Source: Lentzea californiensis (GTDB lineage: Bacteria; Actinomycetota; Actinomycetes; Mycobacteriales; Pseudonocardiaceae). Taken from it: DNA of 64,000 bases. The DNA lies in NCBI RefSeq assembly GCF_024648825.1, contig NZ_JANBBE010000001.1:1612001-1676000 (forward strand), written 5' to 3'. Of this stretch, positions 1 through 7,946 are shown piece by piece; positions within the stretch are counted from its first letter, which is position 1; each line of letters starts with the position of its first letter. The notes beneath the pieces were generated by a model. That model had not been told where the DNA came from and did no database searches. It was given only the letters and a program-made list of their open reading frames with translations. The translations under genes and the position numbers were made by a program.

Positions 1-179
1 GCGTTTTCCTCGGTTTCCTCGCCCAGAACGTCCTCCAGCAGGCGGGCCTGTCGCAGGACGGGCTCGGCAAGGCCGCCAACTCGCTGATGGACATGGCCAG
101 CGGGCTCAAGAAGACCGTCGAGCAGTACGAGCAGGTCGACCTCGACAACATGTTCGGGTTCCAGGGAGGCCGGGGATGA
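1..179 (+). CDS. C-terminal end of a small WXG/ESX-like protein (truncated by window edge)
   Basis: The open frame enters at the window edge (codons from position 3) and ends at the TGA at 177-179. The visible 58 residues are helical and rich in Gln, Leu, Ala and Lys, ending in FGFQGGRG. The stop overlaps the ATG of the next gene (ATGA at 176-179), so the two are translationally coupled. A small helical protein coupled to a WXG protein fits an ESX-type partner pair. The N-terminal half, where a WXG motif would lie, is outside the window, so the family is inferred from context only. Confidence 0.55.
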   Translation, partial: VFLGFLAQNVLQQAGLSQDGLGKAANSLMDMASGLKKTVEQYEQVDLDNMFGFQGGRG

Positions 180-1825
180 ACGCCCCAGCGACGCAGTCCA
201 ACGGTGCCGACACCCAGCAGCTGATCAGCAACATCTCGAACACCTACTCCGCCATCGAGCGCGGCGACTGGGTCAACGCGGGCCTCGGCATCGCGAACTC
301 GGCCATGGGCATCGTCGGCATGTCGGCGAACCCGCTGAGCGGTTTCCTCTCCGCCGGTTTCAGCTGGGCCATCCAGCACGTCGACTTCCTGCGCGAGCCG
401 TTCGACGTCCTGCTCGGCAGCCCCGAGTCGATCGCCAAGATGTCGCAGTCGTTCCAGAACGCGGGCAAACAGGTCCACGCCATCGCGAACGAGTACGAGA
501 AGATCTGCGTCTCGCAGACCCGCGAGTGGTCGGGCAAGGCGGCCGACGGCTACCGCGCCGCGGCCAAGCGGCACGCGGGTGGCCTGGAGACCCTCGCCAA
601 GTCGGTCGAGGGCATCGCGGGCGCGGTCAAGGGCGCGGGCGAGCTCGTCGGCACCGTCCGCAAGATGATCATGGATCTGATCAGCCAGGCCGTGTCCGAC
701 ATGGTCATGAAGATCATCCAGTGGCTGGCGGCGTCGTTCCTGACCTTCGGCGCGGCCATCGCCGGCGCCATCTCGGACATCGTCACGACCGCGGTCAACT
801 ACGCGAAGAAGCTGGCCGACTTCCTGCAGAAGCTCGTCGGCTCCGTGCAGAAGCTGATGAACCTGATCAAGTCGGTCTCGCAGATCGCCAAGGTCGCCGA
901 GCAGGTCGTCGACGCGATCTCCTCGATGGCGAACGGCGGCAAGGGCGGTGGCGGCGGCGGACCCGTCCGCAACACCGCCGGTGGCTTCGACGGCATCCGC
1001 GCCGAGGACCAGAACCGCGCCGCCGCCGGTGCGAACGGCACGTTCACCAGCGGCGTCACCGACACCTCCACGGCCCGTCCGACGGCGGGCGACAACCTGC
1101 ACGACGCGCGGACCGCGACCGGCGGCACCGGCTACAACCCCACCCCCGGCAACCCCGGTCAGGCGGGCGGCGGTGTCGGAGGACCGGCTGTGAGCCCGGT
1201 CCGCACGCTTCCCGGCAACGCGGGCGGCGGCTCTGGTGGCGGTTACGTCCCGCCCGGCTCCGGCTCTGGTTCCGGTTCCGGCGCGGGTACGAGCGGTCCC
1301 GGTCGCTGGGTGCCCGGTCACTGGGAGTCCGGCAAGACCACGACGGCCGGTGGCGAGACCGGGACCAAGATCCCGTCGATCGGCACTCCGCCGGCGGCGA
1401 ACGACTGGTACCGCCCGCCGGCCACCGACCACGCCGCGTCCGCTGCGGCGGCGGGTGGCGGAGCGGGTGGCGGTGCGCCCAAGGGCGGCGGCGGTGGTGG
1501 CGGAGGCGGTATGCCCCCCGGTCTCGGCGGTGGCCCGGCCGGTGGCGGTGGTGCCGGTGGTACCTCGGCCACGCAGTTCGGTGGCGCGGCCGGCGTCATG
1601 GCGGCCGGTAGCGGCGCTGCTCCTGCCGCTCCCGCGGCCGGTGGCGCCGGTGGCGGCGGCAAGGGCGGTGGCGCCGGTATGGGCGCGGGCATGATGGGTG
1701 GCGCTCCGATGGCCGGCGGTGCCGGTCAGCAGGGCGGCAGCAACGAGCACAAGCGCAAGGTGCGGATCGAGGGCGAGTCCCTGGTCGAGCCCCCGAAGGC
1801 CGCGAAGCCGGTCATCGGCGAGTGA
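176..1825 (+). CDS. WXG-domain protein with long glycine-rich C-terminal tail
   Basis: 549 residues. Residues 1-250 are predicted helical and contain a W-S-G turn at 118-120 between two helices, as in WXG100/ESX substrates of type VII secretion. Residues about 165-250 form further amphipathic or hydrophobic helices. From about 254 the protein is low-complexity Gly/Ala/Pro with poly-Gly runs, then ends in a short charged tail (HKRKVRIEG...). This head-plus-Gly-rich-tail plan resembles actinobacterial PPE/EspA-like secreted substrates. It starts in the stop codon of the upstream small gene and is followed by a strong hairpin terminator, so it is the last gene of its operon. No ESX core gene is visible in the window. 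A secretion substrate is likely; the specific function is unknown. Confidence 0.65.
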   Translation: MNAPATQSNGADTQQLISNISNTYSAIERGDWVNAGLGIANSAMGIVGMSANPLSGFLSAGFSWAIQHVDFLREPFDVLLGSPESIAKMSQSFQNAGKQVHAIANEYEKICVSQTREWSGKAADGYRAAAKRHAGGLETLAKSVEGIAGAVKGAGELVGTVRKMIMDLISQAVSDMVMKIIQWLAASFLTFGAAIAGAISDIVTTAVNYAKKLADFLQKLVGSVQKLMNLIKSVSQIAKVAEQVVDAISSMANGGKGGGGGGPVRNTAGGFDGIRAEDQNRAAAGANGTFTSGVTDTSTARPTAGDNLHDARTATGGTGYNPTPGNPGQAGGGVGGPAVSPVRTLPGNAGGGSGGGYVPPGSGSGSGSGAGTSGPGRWVPGHWESGKTTTAGGETGTKIPSIGTPPAANDWYRPPATDHAASAAAAGGGAGGGAPKGGGGGGGGGMPPGLGGGPAGGGGAGGTSATQFGGAAGVMAAGSGAAPAAPAAGGAGGGGKGGGAGMGAGMMGGAPMAGGAGQQGGSNEHKRKVRIEGESLVEPPKAAKPVIGE

Positions 1826-1846
1826 TCCTGCGGTCCTTGCGCTGAA

Positions 1847-1877
1847 ACGGGGCGTCCTTCGCGGACGCCCCGTTTTT
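1847..1877 (+). terminator. Intrinsic terminator after the WXG operon
   Basis: Perfect 11-bp inverted repeat 1847-1857 / 1863-1873 with a 5-nt loop, followed by T at 1873-1877. It directly abuts the stop codon (1877-1879) of the convergent glpD-like gene and may also limit read-through from that side, although the opposite-strand T run is only three bases. Confidence 0.85.
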
Positions 1878-3262
1878 CATGCGTTCGTCAGGAGCTCCTC
1901 GATCTCGGGTGCGGCCTTCTCGCGGTCCTTGGGAACCAGGCCGATGCGTGTGCGCCGGTCGAGTACGTCGTCGGCGTCCAGCGCGCCCTCGTGCTGGATC
2001 GCGTGAACGACGTCGGCCTCTGTGACGCCGGGCGCGATCGGGGTGGTGGGCGCCGGCCTGTCGTCGACCAGGCGGATGTCCTTGGTGCGGCACGGGACCT
2101 GCGTCAGGTTCGTCGCGTCGACCGCGTCCGCCGCCATCCTGCGGTAGGTGGTGAGCTTGCCGCCGACGACCGTGATCACGCCGTTCGGTGCCGTCAGCAC
2201 GGCGTGGTGGCGGGAGAGGTCCGCGGTCCGGCCCTCGGACTCGATCAACGGGCGCAGGCCCGCGTAGCTGCCGATGACGTCGTCCCTCGTGAGATTTCGT
2301 TGCAGGACGTGGGAAGCGGTCGTGAGCAGGAAGTCCACATCGGACTCCGGTACCTGCGGCACGTCCGGGATGTCGTCCACCGGCTCGTCGGTGAGGCCGA
2401 GGTATGCGCGGCCGTTCGCCTGCGGCAGCAACAACGCGTAGCGGTTGCGTTCGCCGGGAACGGGGATGGTCAGCGCCGTGCCGGTGAGGCCCGCGCTCCT
2501 CGCGTCGATCACGAGGTGCGAGCCGCGCGACGGGCGCAGCTGCACCGGGGCGAGCGTGCCGGCCCAGACCCCGGTCGCGTTGACCACAGCCCGGGCCTTC
2601 ACGGTGAAGGTGGTGCCGGTCAGCGTGTCCACCGCCTCGGCGCCATCGCCCTGCAGCGTCACGACCTTCGCGCGGGTGATGATCCTCGCGCCCTGCCCGG
2701 CGGCGGTTCTGGCCAGCGCGACCACGAGCCGTGCGTCGTCGACGAGCTGGCCGTCATAGCTCAGGAGACCGCCGGTGAGCTTCGCCGGATCAAGGCCGGG
2801 GACCAACGCCATGGCCTCGTGCCGCTGCACCCGGCGGGGGCCCGGCAGCACGTCCGACGGCGTGCGTGCGGCGATGCGCAGCGCGTTGCCGGCGCGGAAT
2901 CCCGACATGACGAAGTGGCCGGCGTTGGCGTGCAAGGGGAACAGCATCGGCAACGTGCGCGTGAGGTGCGGTGCCGTCCTGGTCATCAGGATGCCGCGCT
3001 CGACGGCGCTCTCGTGTGCGAGCCGCACGTCGCCCTTCGCGAGGTAGCGCAGGCCGCCGTGGACGAGCTTGCTGGACCACCGGGACGTCCCGAACGCCAG
3101 GTCGTGCGCCTCCAGCAGGACGGTCCTCAGGCCTCGGGAAGCCGCGTCGAGCGCGACCCCCGCGCCCGTGACGCCACCGCCGATGACGAGCAGGTCGGCG
3201 ACTTCCCGTTGCGCTGCTTCGAGGTCCTGCAGGCGCCTCGCGGCGTTCAAGGACGTGTTCAC
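1877..3262 (-). CDS. glpD: FAD-dependent glycerol-3-phosphate dehydrogenase
   Basis: 461 residues. The N-terminal dinucleotide-binding motif IGGGVTGAG (about 27-35) and the following SRGL...LLE segment bind FAD; LVHGGLRYL and the C-terminal VVGGKLTTYRRMA block are hallmark GlpD/GlpA segments. The enzyme oxidises sn-glycerol 3-phosphate to dihydroxyacetone phosphate at the membrane, passing electrons to quinone. It is somewhat short for the family because the C-terminal helical cap is reduced. The GTG start overlaps the TGA of the TetR gene by 4 bp (GTGA), so the two are co-transcribed. The divergent neighbour is an alkylglycerone-phosphate-synthase-like oxidase, which acts on a product of the same triose pool. 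The substrate call is well supported; the role of the pair is inference. Confidence 0.85.
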   Translation of the reverse strand: MNTSLNAARRLQDLEAAQREVADLLVIGGGVTGAGVALDAASRGLRTVLLEAHDLAFGTSRWSSKLVHGGLRYLAKGDVRLAHESAVERGILMTRTAPHLTRTLPMLFPLHANAGHFVMSGFRAGNALRIAARTPSDVLPGPRRVQRHEAMALVPGLDPAKLTGGLLSYDGQLVDDARLVVALARTAAGQGARIITRAKVVTLQGDGAEAVDTLTGTTFTVKARAVVNATGVWAGTLAPVQLRPSRGSHLVIDARSAGLTGTALTIPVPGERNRYALLLPQANGRAYLGLTDEPVDDIPDVPQVPESDVDFLLTTASHVLQRNLTRDDVIGSYAGLRPLIESEGRTADLSRHHAVLTAPNGVITVVGGKLTTYRRMAADAVDATNLTQVPCRTKDIRLVDDRPAPTTPIAPGVTEADVVHAIQHEGALDADDVLDRRTRIGLVPKDREKAAPEIEELLTNA

Positions 3263-3834
3263 GGTTTCAGGGCTCCGTCCAGCTGCTTGGCGAGCTCGTC
3301 GAGGAGTGCGGTGAAGTCGAGCCCGGACGTGGCCGGTCTGGTCGAGAGCACCATCGACTGCGTGGTCAGCAGCACCACGCGTGCCTGCGTCTTGGCGTCA
3401 CCGAACCGGATCGAGCCGTCGAGGTGCCCGGCCTCGACCTGCGCGACGAGGAACTGCTCGACCAGCCGCTGCGTGCTGCCGAGCCGGTCGGTGAGGTACG
3501 GCAGCATCAGGTCCGCGTCGAGCTGCAGCACGCGCTGCATCAACGGGTTGGCGTCGAGCAACCGGATGGCGTCCACGGCCCGTTGCACGAGCTGTTCGCG
3601 CGCGTTGCCGTGCCCGCCTGCCCGTTCGACCTCTTCGAGCAGCGCAGCGAACTCCCTGGTCATCAGGGCTCTGACGAGGTGGTCCACGTCCGGGTAGCGG
3701 CGGTAGAGCGTCATGCGGCTCACGTTGGCCCGTTTCGCCACGTCGGTCAGGGTCGTCCGGCGGACCCCCACCTCCAGAACACACTCACGGGTGGCGTCGA
3801 GCAGGGCGTCGTGGGTGTGACGTTGAGACGTCAT
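3259..3834 (-). CDS. TetR-family transcriptional regulator
   Basis: 191 residues from the ATG at 3834; an upstream in-frame GTG at 3843 would lie inside the candidate operator and is less likely. The N-terminal helix-turn-helix (RRTTLTDVAKRANVSRMTLYRRYPD) is typical TetR, followed by an all-helical ligand-binding domain. It is first gene of a two-gene unit with glpD and divergent from the FAD-linked oxidase, so it probably controls both directions through the short intergenic region. The ligand is unknown; a lipid or glycerol-phosphate-related signal is only a guess from neighbours. Confidence 0.85.
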   Translation of the reverse strand: MTSQRHTHDALLDATRECVLEVGVRRTTLTDVAKRANVSRMTLYRRYPDVDHLVRALMTREFAALLEEVERAGGHGNAREQLVQRAVDAIRLLDANPLMQRVLQLDADLMLPYLTDRLGSTQRLVEQFLVAQVEAGHLDGSIRFGDAKTQARVVLLTTQSMVLSTRPATSGLDFTALLDELAKQLDGALKP

Positions 3835-3840
3835 GTGTAA

Positions 3841-3853
3841 CACTGTAGCAGTG
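3841..3853. promoter_or_regulatory. Candidate TetR operator between divergent genes
   Basis: Perfect inverted repeat CACTG-TAG-CAGTG in the 16-bp gap between the TetR start (3834) and the GTG start of the oxidase gene (3851). The right arm overlaps that GTG. Position and symmetry suit an autoregulatory TetR site; the arms are short, so this is tentative. Confidence 0.4.
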
Positions 3854-5395
3854 ACCAGGGCTCGATGGACCTCCGAAACCGTGCCGTTGCCGCCGCATGC
3901 GCTGGCTTGGCTCAGTCAGCGCGTCGGGCTGGGGGAGCCGCTTCCCGAGGTGCCTGTCGTGGTGCCTCCGTCTGAGATGACTGAGGACGCTTTCACGGCG
4001 TTGGAGGCCGTGTGTGCGGTCTCCGTCGAGGATGCGGACCGGCTTGGGCGTGCTGGTGGGCTGTCTTACCTGGACCTGTTGCGGCGTCGTGGGCATGGGG
4101 AGCTCGCTGTGCCGGATGCCGTGGTGCAGCCTGGCTCGCCCGAGGAAGTCCTTGAGGTGCTTAGGGTTTGTGTCGAGTACGACATCGCTGTGGTGCCGTT
4201 CGGTGGTGGTACTTCTGTGGTGGGTGGCGTTGAGGCTCTGCGCGGATCCAAGTCTGCTGTCGTGGCGTTGGACCTTGCCGGGCTTGGGCGACTGGTCTCT
4301 GTCGATCCTGTGTCGCGGGTGGCTGTTTTGCAGGCTGGGATCACCGGGCCTGAGGCGGAGAAGTTGCTGGGGGAGCACGGGTTCACGCTGGGTCATGTGC
4401 CGCAGTCGTTCGAGCGGGCCACGATTGGTGGGTTCGCTGCTACCCGGTCTGCCGGCCAGGCCTCGTCCGGGTATGGGCGGTTCGAGGACATGGTCGAGTC
4501 GGTTCGGGTCGCTACGCCAGTTGGCGAGTGGGTTGCCGGGGCTGCGCCCGCGTCTGCTGCTGGTCCGGATCTGAAGCAGTTGGTGCTTGGTAGTGAAGGG
4601 CTGTTCGGGGTTATCACTGAGGTTTCCGTGCGGGTTCGGCCCAAGCCGGTGGGGGCCCGGTACGAGGGGTTTGTGGTTGACGGGTGGGAGGCCGGGGTCT
4701 CCCTGGTGCGGTCGCTGGCTCAGGCTGGGGTTTTGGCTGATGTCACTCGGTTGTCCGATGTGGACGAGACTGAGGTCGCCTTGGAGATGGCCGGTGCTAA
4801 GGCTGATCTGGTCAAGAAGTACCTTCGGTTGCGTGGCGTGAAGCAGCCTTGCCTGGTGATTCTTGGGTGGGAGTGCCGATCCCGTGCCGCGACCGTGAGA
4901 GCGTTGAGCGGGCACAAAGTCGTGCGACTTGGCCGGGCCATGGGCGCTTCGTGGCTGCACGGGCGGTTCAACGGGCCTCGGCAGCGGGATGCCCTGCTGG
5001 ACGCCGGTGTTTGTGTTGAGACCCTGGAGACTGCTACTTGCTGGTCTCGGGTTTCTGAGCTGCGTGATGCTGTTCGTGGCGCGTTGGTTGCCGAGCTTGG
5101 GAATCCTGTGGTTATGTGCCATGTCTCCCATGCTTATGAGACTGGGGCTTCGCTTTACTTCACCGTGTTGGTGCCTCGGGATCTTTCTGATCCTGTCGGG
5201 CAGTGGGGGAGGGCCAAGGTCGCTGCCTCTGACGCGATCTCTCGGTTGGGGACCATCACGCATCACCATGCGGTGGGGCGTGATCATTTGCCCTGGTTGG
5301 AGAGGGAGATCGGAGTTGTTGGGGTTGATGTGTTGCGGGCGGTGAAGGAGCGGGTTGATCCGACTGGGATTTTGAATCCTGGGAAGTTGGTTTAG
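3851..5395 (+). CDS. FAD-linked oxidase, alkylglycerone-phosphate synthase-like
   Basis: 514 residues from the GTG at 3851. The PCMH-type FAD-binding domain is clear: FGGGTSVVGG near residue 120, then ERATIGGF and LGSEGLFGVITEVSVRV, and a C-terminal His cluster (THHHAVGRDHL) followed by the terminal DPTGILNPGKL typical of this oxidase family. Among family members the His cluster and the pairing with a glycerol-3-phosphate dehydrogenase point to alkyldihydroxyacetonephosphate synthase (ether-lipid formation), but a hydroxyacid oxidase cannot be excluded. Codon use is visibly richer in G/T third positions (GGG, GTT, TTG, CGG) than most neighbours. It is divergent from the TetR-glpD unit. Confidence 0.75.
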   Translation: MTRARWTSETVPLPPHALAWLSQRVGLGEPLPEVPVVVPPSEMTEDAFTALEAVCAVSVEDADRLGRAGGLSYLDLLRRRGHGELAVPDAVVQPGSPEEVLEVLRVCVEYDIAVVPFGGGTSVVGGVEALRGSKSAVVALDLAGLGRLVSVDPVSRVAVLQAGITGPEAEKLLGEHGFTLGHVPQSFERATIGGFAATRSAGQASSGYGRFEDMVESVRVATPVGEWVAGAAPASAAGPDLKQLVLGSEGLFGVITEVSVRVRPKPVGARYEGFVVDGWEAGVSLVRSLAQAGVLADVTRLSDVDETEVALEMAGAKADLVKKYLRLRGVKQPCLVILGWECRSRAATVRALSGHKVVRLGRAMGASWLHGRFNGPRQRDALLDAGVCVETLETATCWSRVSELRDAVRGALVAELGNPVVMCHVSHAYETGASLYFTVLVPRDLSDPVGQWGRAKVAASDAISRLGTITHHHAVGRDHLPWLEREIGVVGVDVLRAVKERVDPTGILNPGKLV

Positions 5396-5560
5396 TCGCG
5401 GGTCTGCTGCGTTCCCCGGTTGCGTTGAGCGAGTTGCGGTTGCGTGCGTTTTCCTGGGGGCGTCCCAGACCCCGGCAATCTGATCGGGGGGTGGCGCCGC
5501 CTATGGGCTGATGGCACGCCTGTTGCGTTGGGCGGCCGCCGGTTGCGTTGAGAGTGCGTT

Positions 5561-5627
5561 TGGCGGTGGGTCCCGTCACGAGCCACAGCAGGAGCTATGG
5601 CGCGACTCGTGACGGGACCCACCGCCA
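5561..5627. repeat. Long intergenic inverted repeat between convergent genes
   Basis: Perfect 22-bp arms at 5561-5582 and 5606-5627. The 23-nt loop itself holds a near-perfect inner stem (CCACAGC / GCTATGG). It lies between the 3' ends of two convergent genes and could stop transcription from both sides, although there is no T run. The rest of the 291-bp gap (5396-5686) contains no gene; it carries a 14-bp direct repeat starting CCGGTTGC at 5416 and 5539, plus further TTGCGTTG copies. Confidence 0.7.
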
Positions 5628-5686
5628 GGCCCGTATGGAAAGACGGCTCGCCTTCGGCTTCGCTGGTGGTCGGGCGTAGGCGTTGG

Positions 5687-6700
5687 TTAGAACTTCACGA
5701 GCATCTTGCCGGTGTTCTCGCCTCGCAGCATGCCCAGGAATGCTGAAGGGGCCTGGCGGGCGCCGCCTTCGATGATGGTCTCGGAGTACTTGAGTTCGCC
5801 GGAGGCGATCCAGGCTGCCACCTCGGACACGAACTGCTCCTGCAGGGCCTTGTGGTCGCCTACCAGCATGCCGCGGAGCGTCAGGCGCTTGGCGAGGATC
5901 TGGATCATGTTACTCGGGCCCGTCGGCTTCTCGGCCGCGTTGTACTGCGAGATGGCGCCGCACATGGTGATCCGGCCGTTGAGGTTGAGGGCCTCGATGG
6001 CTGCTTCGAGGTGTTCGCCGCCCACGTTGTCGAAGTAGACGTCGATGCCGTCGGGGGCTGCGGCCGCCAGCTGCTTGGCCACTGGGCCGTCCTTGTAGTT
6101 GAAGGCTGCGTCGAAGCCCAGTTCCTCGGTGAGGTACTTGACCTTCTCGGCGGAACCGGCGGAGCCGATCACCCTGCTGGCGCCCTTCAGGCGGGCGATC
6201 TGGCCGACGATCTGGCCCACTGCGCCTGCTGCGCCTGAGACGAAGACTGCGTCGCCCGGCTTGAACTCGGCGGTGGCCAGCAGGCCCGCGTAGGCGGTCA
6301 GGCCTGGCATGCCCAGGACGCCCAGGTACGTGGAGAGCGGGGCTACCGAGCTGTCGACCTTCACCGCGTGCTTGGTGTTGACCACGGCGTATTCGCGCCA
6401 GCCCAAGCCGTGCAGGACGTTGTCGCCCTCGGCGAAGCCCTCCACGTTCGTGCCCACTGCCACTACCTCGCCCACCGCGCCGCCGTCCAGTGGGGCGCCC
6501 ACCTGGAACGGGGGGATGTAGGACTTGACGTCGTTCATCCTGCCGCGCATGTACGGGTCGACGCTCATGACCACGTTGCGCACCAGGATCTGGCCTTCGC
6601 CCGGGGTGGGGATCTCGACCTCGGCGATCTCGAAGGTCTCCTCGGTCGGCCAGCCGTTCGGGCGGGACGCGAGCCGGACCTCTAGTGCGGTGTTCGTCAT
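5687..6700 (-). CDS. NADP-dependent oxidoreductase (MDR superfamily, curcumin/prostaglandin reductase type)
   Basis: 337 residues from the ATG at 6700, which follows an AGGGAG ribosome site; an upstream in-frame start at 6751 has none. The protein is a zinc-free medium-chain reductase: SVDPYMRGRM near the N-terminus, the cofactor loop GAAGAVGQIVGQIARLKG in mid-protein, FDNVGGEHLEAA, and the C-terminal GENTGKMLVKF are characteristic of the leukotriene B4 12-hydroxydehydrogenase / YncB group. It reduces alpha,beta-unsaturated ketones or aldehydes using NADPH. Solitary gene, convergent with the flavin oxidase and tandem with a GNAT gene 85 bp upstream. Confidence 0.85.
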   Translation of the reverse strand: MTNTALEVRLASRPNGWPTEETFEIAEVEIPTPGEGQILVRNVVMSVDPYMRGRMNDVKSYIPPFQVGAPLDGGAVGEVVAVGTNVEGFAEGDNVLHGLGWREYAVVNTKHAVKVDSSVAPLSTYLGVLGMPGLTAYAGLLATAEFKPGDAVFVSGAAGAVGQIVGQIARLKGASRVIGSAGSAEKVKYLTEELGFDAAFNYKDGPVAKQLAAAAPDGIDVYFDNVGGEHLEAAIEALNLNGRITMCGAISQYNAAEKPTGPSNMIQILAKRLTLRGMLVGDHKALQEQFVSEVAAWIASGELKYSETIIEGGARQAPSAFLGMLRGENTGKMLVKF

Positions 6701-6785
6701 GGTGTGAGCATCTCCCTGTCTGAAGTCATTCGGATCAGTTATCCGTTTCAACCGGCTGCCGGTGATGACTGTTCCGGAATGTGAC

Positions 6786-7502
6786 CTAGGCCGCAGGAAG
6801 AAGTGTCGTGACGTCGCGGTACGCGAAGCCGAGCTTGCGGTACACGGCGATCGCCGAGGCGTTGTGGTTCTCCACGAAGAGAGCGCAGGTGCCGTAGAGG
6901 GTGAGCAGGGAGGAGGCCACGAACTGGCAGATGCGCCTGCCCAGGCCCTGATTGGTGCAGGACGGGCGGACTGCCACGCCCATCATGAAGCCCACGTCGG
7001 TGGACGACCAGGCTTCGGCTGCGGTGGCTACCAGCTCGCCGTCCTCGTGCACGCCTGCCCAGCGGCGCACGCCCTTCTCGCCGGGCCAGGCCCAGGAGTT
7101 CGGGTTGGCCTCGCGCAGGAGGGGTTCCACGCCTTCGGAGGACCGCAGCCAGGTTGCTGCCTCGGCCGGGAGGTCCAGCGTGCCCGAGCGGTCCATCCAG
7201 CCGAAGGGCTTGTCCTCCAGCCACGGGGTCGGCATCAGGGACGCCACCTCCAAGGCCAGCTGGCGTTCCAGCAGAGGCCGCAGCTCCACGCCGCGGCCGT
7301 GTGCTGCCAGCAGGGACGCCACGCACTCGGCCGGTCCGGACAGGACCAGCCGGCGGCGGCGGGTCAGTGATGGGGCGTATACGGCCACCGCGTCACCGTG
7401 TGCCCAGGCTGCACCGCCCGACGACAGTGCCTGGGCTGCCCAGCGGACCATCGGGTCGTCGCTGGCGTCCTGCACGTCGGCGGTGGTGCGCAACCGGCGC
7501 AC
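6786..7502 (-). CDS. GNAT-family N-acetyltransferase
   Basis: 238 residues, GTG start. The acetyl-CoA-binding motif is visible in the C-terminal half: VAVRPSCTNQGLGRRICQ (R-x-x-G-x-G/A type loop), followed by FVENHNASAIAVYRKLGF, the usual beta-5/alpha-4 segment. The first 130 residues are less typical and may set substrate specificity. The GTG immediately follows the TGA of the upstream coiled-coil gene with no gap, so it may be the last member of the FtsK-like operon. Substrate not predictable. Confidence 0.75.
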   Translation of the reverse strand: MRRLRTTADVQDASDDPMVRWAAQALSSGGAAWAHGDAVAVYAPSLTRRRRLVLSGPAECVASLLAAHGRGVELRPLLERQLALEVASLMPTPWLEDKPFGWMDRSGTLDLPAEAATWLRSSEGVEPLLREANPNSWAWPGEKGVRRWAGVHEDGELVATAAEAWSSTDVGFMMGVAVRPSCTNQGLGRRICQFVASSLLTLYGTCALFVENHNASAIAVYRKLGFAYRDVTTLLPAA

Positions 7503-7946
7503 TCAGTCCTTCTGCTTGCGGCGCAACAGGGTTCGCTTCGCGAGCGACTCCTCCAGCGCCTGGTAGGCGAGGTCCATCGCCCGGTTGTAGTCGCCCTGGG
7601 GACGCGGGGGGACGGACTCGTCGGCCTGCGGGAACGTGACCATCTGCAGCCAGCGCTCGTTCCACAGCTGCTCGACCGCCGCCTCCCAGTGCAGGGCGGC
7701 GCCCATCCGCACGACCCGCTCGCGATCGCGCACCTCGGCGATCTCGTGCTGGGTCGCCGCGATCCGCTCGGCGAGCTCGGCGCACCGCACCTCGTCCAGC
7801 TTGCGCTGCCGGGCAGCCGCGTCGGTGGCGATGGCGATGATCTCCTTGTAGCGCTCAACGGCGGAGATCGTGGGCACCTCGATCACCTCCTCGCTCTGAC
7901 GCTGCGACGGGACCGACTCGAACATCGTCGTCATCATCGGGTTCAT
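7503..7946 (-). CDS. Hypothetical coiled-coil protein of the FtsK-like operon
   Basis: 147 residues from the ATG at 7946, which overlaps the TGA of the ATPase gene (ATGA). The central segment (about 28-75) is a charged heptad-like helix rich in Glu, Arg and Ala, followed by a Trp-containing segment (ALHWEAAVEQLWNERWLQM) and a Lys/Arg-rich tail. No signal peptide, membrane span or enzyme motif is visible. Coupling on both sides suggests it works with the ATPase, perhaps as an adaptor. I do not recognise a named family. Confidence 0.65.
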   Translation of the reverse strand: MNPMMTTMFESVPSQRQSEEVIEVPTISAVERYKEIIAIATDAAARQRKLDEVRCAELAERIAATQHEIAEVRDRERVVRMGAALHWEAAVEQLWNERWLQMVTFPQADESVPPRPQGDYNRAMDLAYQALEESLAKRTLLRRKQKD

